From Bacteroidia bacterium (GTDB lineage: Bacteria; Bacteroidota; Bacteroidia; B-17B0; Aurantibacillaceae), in the NCBI GenBank assembly GCA_016787705.1, contig JAEUTP010000017.1:505511-569510 (forward strand): a stretch of 64,000 bases of DNA, given 5' to 3'. This document shows, one piece after another, positions 45,065 through 53,886 of this stretch; the stretch's first letter is position 1; each line of letters begins with the position of its first letter. Both the position numbers and the translations under genes were made by a program. The notes below the pieces were generated by a model, which saw nothing but the letters and a program-made list of their open reading frames with translations, had not been told where the DNA came from and did no database searches.

Positions 45065-45667
45065 TTATTTTTCTTTATTTAATTCGATGTTCAGATCAAC
45101 TTTTACTTCTTCGCTAACAGCAACTCCACCAGATTCTAATGCTGCGTTCCAAGCCAAACCAAAATCTTTACGGTTAATGCTCCCAACAACTTTAAAACCA
45201 TTTTTTAAATTTCCGTAAGGATCTTTAACCACTTTAGAAGCGCCAATTGCAGTAAAAGTTACTTTTTTAGTAACACCATGCATAGTAAGATCACCGGTTA
45301 AAGTATAAGCAGTTTTTCCAAGCTTAGCATTTGGCTTCATACTTGTGCTTTTAAAAGTGATTTTCGGGAATTTTTCAGCATCAAAAAAATCAGCACTTTT
45401 TAAGTGGCCATCACGTTTTTCGTCTTCTGTGTTAATTGAATTTACATCAGCAGAAAAGCTAATGTCAGCATCTGTAAAATCCATTTCGGTTTTTGAAGAA
45501 GCAGTACCTTCATATACCTTAAATTTTCCTTCAGTTTCGCTCACCATCATATGAACTACTGAAAAACCAAGTTTTGAGTGTGAGTTATCAACTTTCCATT
45601 TAACTTGTGCCATAGTTGCAGACATCATTAATAAAGATGCAGCTGCGGTTGTAATTAATTTTTTCAT
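45065..45667 (-). CDS. yceI: YceI family periplasmic protein
   Basis: 200 residues with a signal peptide (ending ATMAQ) and a lipocalin-like YceI domain: WKVDNSHSKLGFSVVHM, FDAEKFPKITFKSTS, YTLTGDLTMHGVTKKVTF, and IGSINRKDFGLAWN. YceI proteins bind long-chain isoprenoids or amphiphiles in the periplasm. It is controlled from a strong -7 box TATATTTG at 45694-45701, with overlapping palindromes, and followed by a terminator and marR. A stress- or quinone-responsive unit is plausible (inference). Confidence 0.95.
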   Translation of the reverse strand: MKKLITTAAASLLMMSATMAQVKWKVDNSHSKLGFSVVHMMVSETEGKFKVYEGTASSKTEMDFTDADISFSADVNSINTEDEKRDGHLKSADFFDAEKFPKITFKSTSMKPNAKLGKTAYTLTGDLTMHGVTKKVTFTAIGASKVVKDPYGNLKNGFKVVGSINRKDFGLAWNAALESGGVAVSEEVKVDLNIELNKEK

Positions 45668-45693
45668 GTTTTGTTTAGGTTTAAATTATGATA

Positions 45694-45701
45694 CAAATAT
45701 A
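45694..45701 (-). promoter_or_regulatory. -7 box of yceI
   Basis: TATATTTG on the minus strand (45701-45694), 26 bases before the ATG at 45667. The expected -33 region falls inside the palindromes at 45701-45727 and shows no TTTG. Confidence 0.65.
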
Positions 45702-45727
45702 TGTTGCAACATTAAATGTTGTAACAT
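45701..45727. promoter_or_regulatory. Tandem palindromic operator, probably for the adjacent MarR regulator
   Basis: ATGTTGCAACAT (45701-45712), a perfect 12-base palindrome, is followed after TAA by ATGTTGTAACAT (45716-45727), the same palindrome with one mismatch. Centres are 15 bases apart. TTGCAA-centred dyads are typical MarR-family sites. The pair spans about -8 to -36 of yceI, where binding would block RNA polymerase. Confidence 0.65.
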
Positions 45728-45734
45728 TAAATTG

Positions 45735-46403
45735 TTAAATTTTTGTAACTAAATAGCTACCAGGTTGTAAATCAGTCAATAAAAAATCTGCAATCCTTGT
45801 TCTTTTTAAAGTTAAGACCTCATATCCAAGCACTTTGCACATTTTTCTGATCTGGCGGTTTTTCCCTTCCTTTAATACAACTTTAATATTGTTTTTGTTT
45901 ATTTTTTCGCATACACATTTTTTTGTAATGATCTTATCTATTGATACGCCGGTTTTAAAGTGTTCAATAAATTCATTTGTTACTTCTTTATTAAGAGTAA
46001 CTATATATTCTTTTTCTTTTTCAAATTTTGGATTGCATAAATTCTCCACCCATTTACCATCATTACTTAACAATAATAAGCCTTCCGAAGCCTTATCCAG
46101 CCTGCCGGCTATTGAAAGGCCTTCAAAATCTTCAAAAAAAGAAGAAAGATTTTTATCTATGTTCTTATTTAAAGTACTTTCAAACCCTACAGGTTTATTA
46201 AAAAGCAGGTATACAAATTCCTTTCTCGGTCTTACTATTTCATTATTCAATTTTATTTCCGATGCATCACTCAAAAAACAGTTTTCATAAATGGCAATTC
46301 CGTCAATACATATATTTCCCAGGTCAATCAGCTTCTGAGCCTCTTTGTTACTAAGCATTAAGGTGTGCACTAAAAAATATTTAATACGGCGGTAAAAACT
46401 CAT
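45735..46403 (-). CDS. RluF-type pseudouridine synthase (RsuA/RluB/E/F family)
   Basis: 222 residues: N-terminal S4 RNA-binding domain (MLSNKEAQKLIDLGNICIDG) and pseudouridine synthase domain with catalytic Asp in AGRLDKASEGLLLLSNDG, plus KEGKNRQIRKMCKVLGY. Modifies 23S rRNA or a tRNA; the RluF-like assignment is by overall look, and the exact uridine is uncertain. It ends 8 bases before the yceI operator. Divergent from the ABC ATPase. Confidence 0.92.
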   Translation of the reverse strand: MSFYRRIKYFLVHTLMLSNKEAQKLIDLGNICIDGIAIYENCFLSDASEIKLNNEIVRPRKEFVYLLFNKPVGFESTLNKNIDKNLSSFFEDFEGLSIAGRLDKASEGLLLLSNDGKWVENLCNPKFEKEKEYIVTLNKEVTNEFIEHFKTGVSIDKIITKKCVCEKINKNNIKVVLKEGKNRQIRKMCKVLGYEVLTLKRTRIADFLLTDLQPGSYLVTKI

Positions 46404-46437
46404 TAGCCAAAATTAGTTATTAGTTGTTAGATTTTAG

Positions 46438-46460
46438 TTTTGTGTCTTGAATCCTTTGTC
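46438..46460. repeat. Repeat family E, copy 2
   Basis: TTTTGTGTCTTGAATCCTTT and GTC, similar to the run at 39471-39496; preceded by TTAGTTATTAGTTGTTAG (46413-46430). Lies between divergent genes, as copy 1 does. Confidence 0.5.
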
Positions 46461-46513
46461 AAAATAGTACCAATGGTTTTTTATTCGTTTTTAAATAAGT
46501 TACTTTTACATAA

Positions 46514-47239
46514 GTGAAAGAGATAATTTCAATACACAACATTCGTAAAACTTACAAAATAGGAGATGAGATCATTCATGCTCTTAAAGATGTTTCTTTA
46601 ACCATTTATAAAAACGAATATGTGGCCTTAATGGGGCCTTCGGGTAGCGGCAAGTCAACATTAATGAATATGTTAGGATGCCTGGATAGTCCTTCTTCAG
46701 GTGAGTATATTCTTAACAGCCTTTCGGTTGCCAAAATGAGTGATAACGAATTGGCTGAGGTGCGTAATAAAGAAATTGGATTTGTTTTTCAAACATTTAA
46801 TTTATTACCACGCGCTACAACGCTTGATAATGTTGCCTTACCACTTGTATATGCCGGCTTTAGCAAAACCGAAAGAGAAAATAGGGCCAAAGAAGTTTTG
46901 GAAAGTGTTGGCCTTGGAAACCGCATGAGCCATAAACCAAATGAACTAAGTGGTGGACAAAGGCAGCGTGTTGCTATTGCCAGGGCATTGGTTAATACAC
47001 CGGCAATTATACTGGCAGATGAACCAACCGGTAACCTCGATAGCAAAACTTCTGTAGAGATCATGGGTCTTTTTGAAGAGATCCATAAAAAAGGAAATAC
47101 CATTATTTTAGTTACCCATGAAGAAGATATTGCCCTGCATGCTCACCGTATTGTGCGCTTAAAGGATGGTTTGATAGAAAGTGATTCTCAAAACACTAAA
47201 ATTACTACCTACAAGAACCGTATTGACGCTTTTAACTAA
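46514..47239 (+). CDS. ABC transporter ATP-binding protein, LolD/MacB type
   Basis: 241 residues from GTG 46514, which gives the expected N-terminus [15 protein letters not shown]. Walker [11 protein letters not shown]-loop [25 protein letters not shown], signature [15 protein letters not shown], Walker [13 protein letters not shown]. The subgroup drives lipoprotein release (LolD) or MacB-type efflux. No permease gene is adjacent, so its partner is encoded elsewhere. A -7-like TACTTTTA lies 5 bases before the start. Confidence 0.94.
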   Translation: MKEIISIHNIRKTYKIGDEIIHALKDVSLTIYKNEYVALMGPSGSGKSTLMNMLGCLDSPSSGEYILNSLSVAKMSDNELAEVRNKEIGFVFQTFNLLPRATTLDNVALPLVYAGFSKTERENRAKEVLESVGLGNRMSHKPNELSGGQRQRVAIARALVNTPAIILADEPTGNLDSKTSVEIMGLFEEIHKKGNTIILVTHEEDIALHAHRIVRLKDGLIESDSQNTKITTYKNRIDAFN

Positions 47240-47303
47240 AATATTTTATTTGCGATTAAACCTTTCTTAAATCAAAGCATCTTAGTATTAAAGTTACACA
47301 AAA

Positions 47304-48152
47304 ATGAAAAAGCTAAGTAATATTTTAATTTTAGGTTTAAGTCTTTCATTGCTTGTTTCTTCTTGCAGAAAGAAAGAAAAGGAAGAAGATAAAGACACAG
47401 ATTCTGCATCTGAAAATGCTTTGGCAACAAGTATTGATAACGATATGAATAATATTGCCGATGAAGCCGGCAGAAATAAAAGCATAAGCAGCTACCGAAC
47501 ATCTGAAAATTATGCTTTGCTGGCGCCCTGCGCATCCTTAACATTTGATACACTTGTTGGCACCAATCCCGATTCTATTACCGTTAATTTTGGTGCAATC
47601 AATTGTCTTTGTAATGATGGCCGTTACCGCCGCGGCTCATTATTAGTAGTTTATAATGGTAAATACAAAGATTCGTTAACCACCATTACTATTACGCCCA
47701 ATAATTATTTTGTAAACGATAATAAAGTAAGCGGTAGCAAAGCAATAAAAAACTTAGGTCATAATGCACAAGGGCACTTGGTGTATGATATAAATGCAAA
47801 TATCTCTATTGTTAGAGCAAATAATGGCGGTACTATTCATTGGCAGGCAACACGCAAACGTGAGTGGCTTAGCGGCGAAAATACATTGCTATGGATAGAT
47901 GACAAATATTCAATAACAGGCAGCGCCAACGGCTCAAATGCTAATGGCAGAAGCTTTATATCTGTTATACCAACAAGTAAACCATTAATAAGAGATATGA
48001 GTGTTGGTTGTAGAAAACATTTTGTGAGTGGACAAATAGAACACACGCCAAATGGTAAACCAACGCGTTATATTGATTTTGGTAATGGAGCCTGTGACGA
48101 TCAGGCAACAGTAACTATAAATAATAAAACTTATAACATTACACTTCCATAA
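47304..48152 (+). CDS. Lipoprotein of unknown function
   Basis: 282 residues: signal peptide with lipobox LVSSC, a charged linker (RKKEKEEDKDTDSASEN), and a Thr/Asn-rich, beta-predicted body. Paired cysteines occur as INCLCNDG and VGCRKHF/GACDDQ, which may form disulfides. Repeated DG/NG turns and ITITPNNYF-type strands suggest a beta-sandwich. Family not recognised, though I recall similar Bacteroidota surface lipoproteins. Monocistronic with a terminator. Confidence 0.82.
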   Translation: MKKLSNILILGLSLSLLVSSCRKKEKEEDKDTDSASENALATSIDNDMNNIADEAGRNKSISSYRTSENYALLAPCASLTFDTLVGTNPDSITVNFGAINCLCNDGRYRRGSLLVVYNGKYKDSLTTITITPNNYFVNDNKVSGSKAIKNLGHNAQGHLVYDINANISIVRANNGGTIHWQATRKREWLSGENTLLWIDDKYSITGSANGSNANGRSFISVIPTSKPLIRDMSVGCRKHFVSGQIEHTPNGKPTRYIDFGNGACDDQATVTINNKTYNITLP

Positions 48153-48172
48153 ACGATCTTCAAAAGAAAATT

Positions 48173-48203
48173 AACCCAAAATTGTAATGATTTTGGGTTT
48201 TTT
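48173..48203 (+). terminator. Rho-independent terminator
   Basis: AACCCAAAAT-TGTAATG-ATTTTGGGTT, perfect 10-base stem followed by further T residues. Confidence 0.9.
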
Positions 48204-48265
48204 AATTTAAATATATCACCTAAATTTATACGCAATAATAATTACTACAGGACGTTAATTATAAA

Positions 48266-49000
48266 ATGAGGTTTTTATTACCATTATTACTTTGTTCGTT
48301 TCTTGGTTTTTCACAGGCCGATTCTACAGCGGTGTTTGCGCCTTTGGTAAGCATTCACTTGGGCGGGCATTTACCGGGCGGTGACTTGGCCGATCGTTTT
48401 GGACCGGATCTTAATATGGGTGGGTCTTTTATGATCAAAACAAAAAAGAACTGGTTATATGGAGTAGAATCAAACTATTTTTTTGGACGAAATGTAAAAG
48501 AAGATGTACTTGCACAATTAAAGAATGAAGATGGAGAAGTAACAGATAACAGGGGGTATCCGGCAGATATTCGCATCACCGAACGTGGTTTTGGATTGCA
48601 TTTGACGGGAGGAAAAATATTTAAATTTTTAAGTGCAACTCCAAATTCAGGTTTCATGCTTACCGCAGGCGCTGGTTACCTGCAACACAAAGTAAAATTA
48701 TATGATGGCCAGCAAGAGGTTGCTTCGGTTAAAGCACCACTTTCATATGGTCTTGACAGATTGAGCAGAGGTATTTCTCTAACTCAATTTGTTGGTTATA
48801 TGTATTTGAGCGATAACCGTTTTTTAAATGCCTATTTAGGAATAGAATTTTATGAAGCCTTTACTACCAGCGTTCGCAAATTAAATTATGATACAGCATT
48901 ACCGGATACTAAAAATCGCATGGATAGATTGTATGGTTTTAGATTTGGCTGGATCTTACCGTTGTATAAGAAGAAACCAAACGAATATTATTACAACTAA
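48266..49000 (+). CDS. Outer-membrane beta-barrel-like protein
   Basis: 244 residues with a signal peptide (ending GFSQA) and alternating amphipathic strands: VSIHLGGHLPGGDLADRFG, GGSFMIKTKKNWLYGVESNYFFG, SGFMLTAGAGYLQHKVKLY, RFLNAYLGIEFYEAFTTS, RLYGFRFGWILPLYKK. This suggests an 8-10 stranded barrel. No named family. It is 10 bases upstream of waaA and probably in the same transcript, hinting at an LPS-related envelope role (inference). Confidence 0.78.
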   Translation: MRFLLPLLLCSFLGFSQADSTAVFAPLVSIHLGGHLPGGDLADRFGPDLNMGGSFMIKTKKNWLYGVESNYFFGRNVKEDVLAQLKNEDGEVTDNRGYPADIRITERGFGLHLTGGKIFKFLSATPNSGFMLTAGAGYLQHKVKLYDGQQEVASVKAPLSYGLDRLSRGISLTQFVGYMYLSDNRFLNAYLGIEFYEAFTTSVRKLNYDTALPDTKNRMDRLYGFRFGWILPLYKKKPNEYYYN

Positions 49001-49010
49001 TTTTTAAACG

Positions 49011-50255
49011 ATGTTCTTATATAACCTGGTAATTTATTTATATGGCATTGTAATCAGGTTGGCCTCCGTAAATAAATTAAAAGCAAAGCAATGGGTAGCA
49101 GGGCGTAATGACTGGCGCCAACATCTACAAAAAAAAATCTCTAAATTAAACTCTGATAATATTATTTGGGTACATTGTGCATCTTATGGCGAGTTTGAGC
49201 AAGGCAGACCACTGATAGAAGCTATCAAAAAAACACGGCCAAAATATAAGATCGTGCTAAGCTTTTTCTCACCAAGTGGTTACGAAGTTTTTAAAGACTG
49301 GGGTGGGGCAGATGTGATATGTTATTTACCATTAGATACAGGAGCTAATGCAAGAGATTTTATAAATATCATTAAACCTAAATTTGCCATTTTTATTAAA
49401 TATGAATTCTGGCTAAATTTTTTATTTACTTTAAAAAAACAAAACATTCCAACGTACTTGGTATCGGCAGTCTTTAAGCCACATCATCCTTTTTTTAAAT
49501 GGTATGGCAGCATCTTTAAACAATCATTAAAAACATTCAATAAGTTATTTATACAGGATGAAGCTTCAGGAGATTTATTGAGAAAAATAAACATTGAAAA
49601 TTTTGAAGTGTGTGGCGATACCCGTTTTGACAGGGTTGTAGAAATAAAAGAAAATTTTACAGAACTGTCTTACATAAAAGAATTTTGTGCAGATAGTAAA
49701 GTGCTGGTTGCAGGCAGCACCTGGCCGGGTGATGAAGAATTATTGGTTGAGGCTTATAAAGCACTTAATTTGCCGGAGCTTAAAATTATTATTGTACCAC
49801 ATAATGTGAATGAAAAAGATATTCAAAAAATAAGCGTATTGTTGGATAAAAACGAGTTGAATTATAATTTATTTTCTGCTCAACAACCAGCTGGGAGTTC
49901 AAAAATACTAGTGGTTGATACTATTGGTATGCTTTCAAAGATCTATCATTATGCAACAGTAACTTATATTGGCGGAGGATTGAATGAAGGTATTCATAAC
50001 TGTTTAGAACCTGCCGTTTATTTTAAACCTGTTATTTTTTATGGTAATGATTATCATAAATATAACGAAGCGGTAGAACTCATAGAATTAAAAGCTGCAA
50101 AAAATGTTGAATCCTCAGATGCTTTAACAGCAGCAATTTCCGGCTATCTTAATAATAAAACTGAATTAATTGAGATTGAAAATAAACTGAAGTTATATTT
50201 TCAGAAAAAATCCGGAACTACCAAAAGAGTATTGGAAATTATTAATTTGAATTGA
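49011..50255 (+). CDS. waaA: 3-deoxy-D-manno-octulosonic acid (Kdo) transferase
   Basis: 414 residues. N-terminal membrane anchor (MFLYNLVIYLYGIVIRLAS), the acceptor motif WVHCASYGEFEQGRPLIEA with the catalytic Glu, and the Rossmann C-terminal donor site LVAGSTWPGDEELL, YIGGGLNEGIHNCLEPAVYFKPVIFYG. Adds Kdo to lipid A at the inner membrane. The polypeptide is a standard length for the GT30 family. Fourteen bases overlap the convergent GT4 gene. Confidence 0.96.
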   Translation: MFLYNLVIYLYGIVIRLASVNKLKAKQWVAGRNDWRQHLQKKISKLNSDNIIWVHCASYGEFEQGRPLIEAIKKTRPKYKIVLSFFSPSGYEVFKDWGGADVICYLPLDTGANARDFINIIKPKFAIFIKYEFWLNFLFTLKKQNIPTYLVSAVFKPHHPFFKWYGSIFKQSLKTFNKLFIQDEASGDLLRKINIENFEVCGDTRFDRVVEIKENFTELSYIKEFCADSKVLVAGSTWPGDEELLVEAYKALNLPELKIIIVPHNVNEKDIQKISVLLDKNELNYNLFSAQQPAGSSKILVVDTIGMLSKIYHYATVTYIGGGLNEGIHNCLEPAVYFKPVIFYGNDYHKYNEAVELIELKAAKNVESSDALTAAISGYLNNKTELIEIENKLKLYFQKKSGTTKRVLEIINLN

Positions 50256-51372
50256 TGCTTTTTAATACCGATTGCCATAAAAGATCGGCGCTTTTTTCCC
50301 ACGAAAATTTTTGCTTCTGTAAATTCCCTTTAATAATAAGGCTTTCACGCAATTGCGGTTCTTTATAAATGCGTAGCATTGCATTTTTAATATCATTTAC
50401 TTCCAAAGGATCTATATAAACGGCAGCTTCGCCGGCAATTTCGGGCATGCTGGTAACATTGCTGCTAATTACCGGCACCTGTGCCTGCATGGCTTCTATT
50501 AAAGGGATGCCAAAGCCTTCGTAATAAGGCACAAAAGTTAAGGCAAGGGCACTTCCTAAAACAAGTTTCAATTCTTCATCGGCCAATCGCCCGGTAAAAA
50601 CAACCTCTTCTTTTAAATTTGTTTCAGCGATTATTTTATGTATCTCCGAAAGTCCCCAATAATGCGGCCCGGCAAGAACCAGTTTAAGATCAGAATCACT
50701 TTCTTTTTTAAATAAATAAAAGGCGCGAATAAGATTTGTAATATTTTTGCGCGGGTGCAAAGAACCAACGTTAACAAAATAATTTTTCCCGGCAGTATAT
50801 TTTTTCTTTGTTTCTTCTTTGGCAACATCACTCAATGGCTTAAAAAAAGAGTTTATGCCATTGTAAACTACATCTATTTTTCCGGCATCGACGCTGTAAT
50901 TTTTTACAATATCCCGCTTGCTGTATTCTGAAACGGTTGCTATACGCGTAGCTTCTTTGGCAAATTTTGGAAAATAATAATTGTAATATTTGGATGTCAA
51001 CCATTTACTATCCTGCGGATGGTGCAAAAAATTAATATCATGAATAACCGGCAATTGCCTGCATTTAGCGCCTAATGATAAAAAGCCGTCGGGCGACAAA
51101 AAAAGATCCGGTTTCATTTTATTAAGTAAACCCTTTACCGAATGCTGAAACCAGGCATAATATAAAAAAGGGTGTCGCGCCTGCGGCGACAATACAAGCG
51201 GGGTAACATTATCGGCAAAAATAAATTCTTCATCAAAGTTACGGTCAAATACAAAAACAAAGTGTACATTGGGGTTTTTAAGGGTAATTTGCTTTAAAGT
51301 TTGGTAGGCGAACCAGCCCATACCTTCTAACCTGTCTTTTAGTAAAATCCTTGTATTTACAACTATTTGCAC
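50242..51372 (-). CDS. Family 4 glycosyltransferase
   Basis: 376 residues, GT-B fold: N-terminal VNTRILLKDRLEGMGWF, HDINFLHHPQ, donor site NVGSLHPRKNITNLIRAF, VFTGRLADEELKLVL and the E-x7-E region PYYEGFGIPLIEAM. It transfers a sugar from a nucleotide donor in cytosolic LPS or polysaccharide assembly; specificity is not readable. It is transcribed away from the neighbouring wzx operon. Confidence 0.94.
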   Translation of the reverse strand: MQIVVNTRILLKDRLEGMGWFAYQTLKQITLKNPNVHFVFVFDRNFDEEFIFADNVTPLVLSPQARHPFLYYAWFQHSVKGLLNKMKPDLFLSPDGFLSLGAKCRQLPVIHDINFLHHPQDSKWLTSKYYNYYFPKFAKEATRIATVSEYSKRDIVKNYSVDAGKIDVVYNGINSFFKPLSDVAKEETKKKYTAGKNYFVNVGSLHPRKNITNLIRAFYLFKKESDSDLKLVLAGPHYWGLSEIHKIIAETNLKEEVVFTGRLADEELKLVLGSALALTFVPYYEGFGIPLIEAMQAQVPVISSNVTSMPEIAGEAAVYIDPLEVNDIKNAMLRIYKEPQLRESLIIKGNLQKQKFSWEKSADLLWQSVLKSINSN

Positions 51373-51417
51373 GGCGCAAATCTATGAATTTAGATTAGTT
51401 TTAACCATAAAAAAGCC

Positions 51418-51425
51418 TATATTTG
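51418..51425 (+). promoter_or_regulatory. -7 box in front of the wzx operon
   Basis: TATATTTG, perfect match to TAnnTTTG, 9 bases before the GTG at 51435. No clear TTTG 19-21 bases upstream. The transcript would start almost at the initiation codon. Confidence 0.5.
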
Positions 51426-51434
51426 CTGCTTTTT

Positions 51435-52880
51435 GTGCAAAAAAAGAAGTTCATATTTGACTTGGCTATCCTCCTGATTCTTAATTTATTAATTAAGCCA
51501 TTTTGGATTCTTGCCATCGAGCCTAATGTTCAAATGAGTGTTGGTAATGCCAGCTATGGCGAATATTTTGTTCTTTTTAATTTTTCTTTCCTGTTAAGTA
51601 TTTTACTCGATTTTGGTTTAACCAATTTTAATAATAAAAATATTGCTCAAAACACACATTTATTAAGCAAGCATTTTAGCAAAATGTTGGGTTTAAAATT
51701 TGCATTAGGCATTTTTTATGTTGTTATAACTTTACTGGTTGGTTTTTTTATTTTAGGCTTTGATGTACGTTATATAAAACTATTGGTGGTGCTTTGTATT
51801 AATAGTTTCTTTTTAAGCTTTATTCTTTTTTTGAGATCCAATTTACTGGCACTTCATTTATTCAGAATTGACAGTATCATTTCTGTGCTCGACCGTGTAG
51901 TTATGATCATTATTGTTGGTGGAATGATCATGAAGCTATTTGGGCTTGAAGTGGATATCATGAACTTTGTTTATGCGCAAACCATTGGCTATGGGCTTAC
52001 AGCGCTAATTGCATTTTTAATTGTATTAAATAAAACACACACATTTAAACTTAACTGGGATTGGGCATTTAACCGTATGATCCTTAAAAAAAGTTTTCCA
52101 TTTGCTATTTTGGTTCTTTTAATGTCGTTTTACAACAGGCTGGATAGTGTTATGATAGAGCGGATGTTGCCCGGTAATTTAGGTAAAGAACAAAGTGGTA
52201 TTTACGCAAAAGCTTTCAGGCTGCTGGATGCGGCTAATATGATTGCTTATTTGTTTTCTGTACAGCTATTGCCATTGTTTAGCCGTATGCTAAAACATAA
52301 AGAGAATATTGAGAATATTGTAAAATTGTCATTTACACTTTTGTTAACCCCGGCGCTTATAGTATCAATAAGCAGCATATTTTATTCAGATAAATTTTGC
52401 GAAATGCTTTATAAAGGCAATTCAGAAGGTTATCTTATACTGTCACTTTTAATGTGTTGTTTTACCGCTGTATCTATTACATATATTTTTGGTACACTTC
52501 TTACAGCAAATGGCAATTTAAAATATCTTAATTTAATGGCTATTAGTGGTATTTTAATTAACCTGGTGTTGAATTTTATATTAATACCAAAATATTTTGC
52601 ACTAGGAAGTGCTATTGCAAGTGTGGTTACGCAATTCTTAACCTGTCTTATACAGGTATTTATTTCATATAAAGTATTTAAATTTAAGATTAATGTACGT
52701 CTTCTTACATCGCTTTTTTTATTCATTATTGGCATTGTATTTGCCAACTATTTTACAATGAATTTAACCACTTATTGGGTATATAATTTCGTAATAATGC
52801 TTATATTTAGTGGCTTATTAGCGTTTATTACCGGAATGATAAATCCAAAATCCGTATTACGTTTCATTAAATATAAATAA
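51435..52880 (+). CDS. Wzx-type lipopolysaccharide/O-antigen flippase
   Basis: 481 residues from GTG 51435; the in-frame TTG at 51423 overlaps the -7 box and is rejected. Twelve to fourteen membrane helices in the MATE/MOP arrangement: basic start QKKKFIFDLAILLILNLLIKPFW, FGLTNFNNKN, YNRLDSVMIERM and polar loop helices. The family flips undecaprenyl-linked oligosaccharides from cytosol to periplasm. Starts the operon wzx - two Wzz-like genes - O-antigen ligase. Confidence 0.9.
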   Translation: MQKKKFIFDLAILLILNLLIKPFWILAIEPNVQMSVGNASYGEYFVLFNFSFLLSILLDFGLTNFNNKNIAQNTHLLSKHFSKMLGLKFALGIFYVVITLLVGFFILGFDVRYIKLLVVLCINSFFLSFILFLRSNLLALHLFRIDSIISVLDRVVMIIIVGGMIMKLFGLEVDIMNFVYAQTIGYGLTALIAFLIVLNKTHTFKLNWDWAFNRMILKKSFPFAILVLLMSFYNRLDSVMIERMLPGNLGKEQSGIYAKAFRLLDAANMIAYLFSVQLLPLFSRMLKHKENIENIVKLSFTLLLTPALIVSISSIFYSDKFCEMLYKGNSEGYLILSLLMCCFTAVSITYIFGTLLTANGNLKYLNLMAISGILINLVLNFILIPKYFALGSAIASVVTQFLTCLIQVFISYKVFKFKINVRLLTSLFLFIIGIVFANYFTMNLTTYWVYNFVIMLIFSGLLAFITGMINPKSVLRFIKYK

Positions 52881-52881
52881 C

Positions 52882-53880
52882 ATGCTTGAAGAGATCACAG
52901 CTAAAGAATTAATATTAAAAGTAATAAAATGGCGAAAGACCTTTTTTATTATTACCCTCGTTAGTGCTCTTGTTACAGGAGTAATTGTTTTTTTAATGCC
53001 AAAACAATATAAATCAACCGTTGTTTTGTTTGCGGCCCGTCAATTTTCTGTTTCAAAACTTGTTATAGAACCAAATACAGGTAACCAGGAAGACTATTTA
53101 CAAATTGGAGATGAAGATGATGTTGAAAAGCTTATTCAATTCTTAAGTTCAGACGCCTTAAAATTAAAAGTAGCAAATGCTTACGATCTTTGGGATAGAT
53201 GGAAGATAAAAGACACAGTTTTTGGATATCATTACCTTAAATTGAAGTGGGATGATATGGTTAACATTAAACGTACCGAATTTAACAGTGTAAAGGTTGA
53301 GGTTTATGATTATACGGCAAATGGTGCAGCACAGATAGCTAATGGTATTTCTGACTATTGTGATACGATAAGACATGAAATGACGAAAACCGTTTCTGCC
53401 GAAGTTTTAAAGATCGTAAAAGATGAATATGAGAATACACTTTTAAGAATGAAGGAACTTGAAGATAGCTTAACTATACTTAGAAAATTAGGTGTGTTGC
53501 ATTACAAAGAGCAGGTTAAGGCTTACTCTAAAAGTTACGCAAAAGCTATTGAAAAAAACGATGCGGGAGCTATAAAACGTTTGGAAGAAAAATTAGATAC
53601 TTTAAAAAAATACGGAAGCGCTTACCAGAATGTACATGATAATTTAGAAAAATATAGTTTTAAATATCCAGATATAAAGTCTAAATACGATGAGGCACTG
53701 GTAAACTACAACACAAATATTCCGGGAAAATTTGTGGTTGAAAAAGCAAAGCCAAATGAATACAAAGCAAAACCAAACCGTTTATTGTTTTTATTTGTTA
53801 CGGTTATTGCCAGTAATTTACTAGGATTTCTTATTCTTTTGTTCCGGGAGAAGTTTAACAAAATAAAAATCCAAGATTGA
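52882..53880 (+). CDS. Wzz-like chain-length determinant protein (first copy)
   Basis: 332 residues with a membrane helix at about 21-38, a long periplasmic coiled region (about 150-260, VLKIVKDEYENTLLRMKELE) and a second helix at about 300-318. The Pro/Lys motif KAKPNEYKAKPNRLLF before the last helix is the polysaccharide co-polymerase signature. There is no BY-kinase ATPase domain, so it is class 1 (Wzz)-like. Starts one base after wzx ends and 6 bases before the second copy. Confidence 0.88.
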   Translation: MLEEITAKELILKVIKWRKTFFIITLVSALVTGVIVFLMPKQYKSTVVLFAARQFSVSKLVIEPNTGNQEDYLQIGDEDDVEKLIQFLSSDALKLKVANAYDLWDRWKIKDTVFGYHYLKLKWDDMVNIKRTEFNSVKVEVYDYTANGAAQIANGISDYCDTIRHEMTKTVSAEVLKIVKDEYENTLLRMKELEDSLTILRKLGVLHYKEQVKAYSKSYAKAIEKNDAGAIKRLEEKLDTLKKYGSAYQNVHDNLEKYSFKYPDIKSKYDEALVNYNTNIPGKFVVEKAKPNEYKAKPNRLLFLFVTVIASNLLGFLILLFREKFNKIKIQD

Positions 53881-53886
53881 CTGACT

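Noticed and set aside
45835..46290. A 151-codon plus-strand frame opposite the pseudouridine synthase.
   Set aside because: Phe/Ser-rich antisense frame of a conserved gene.
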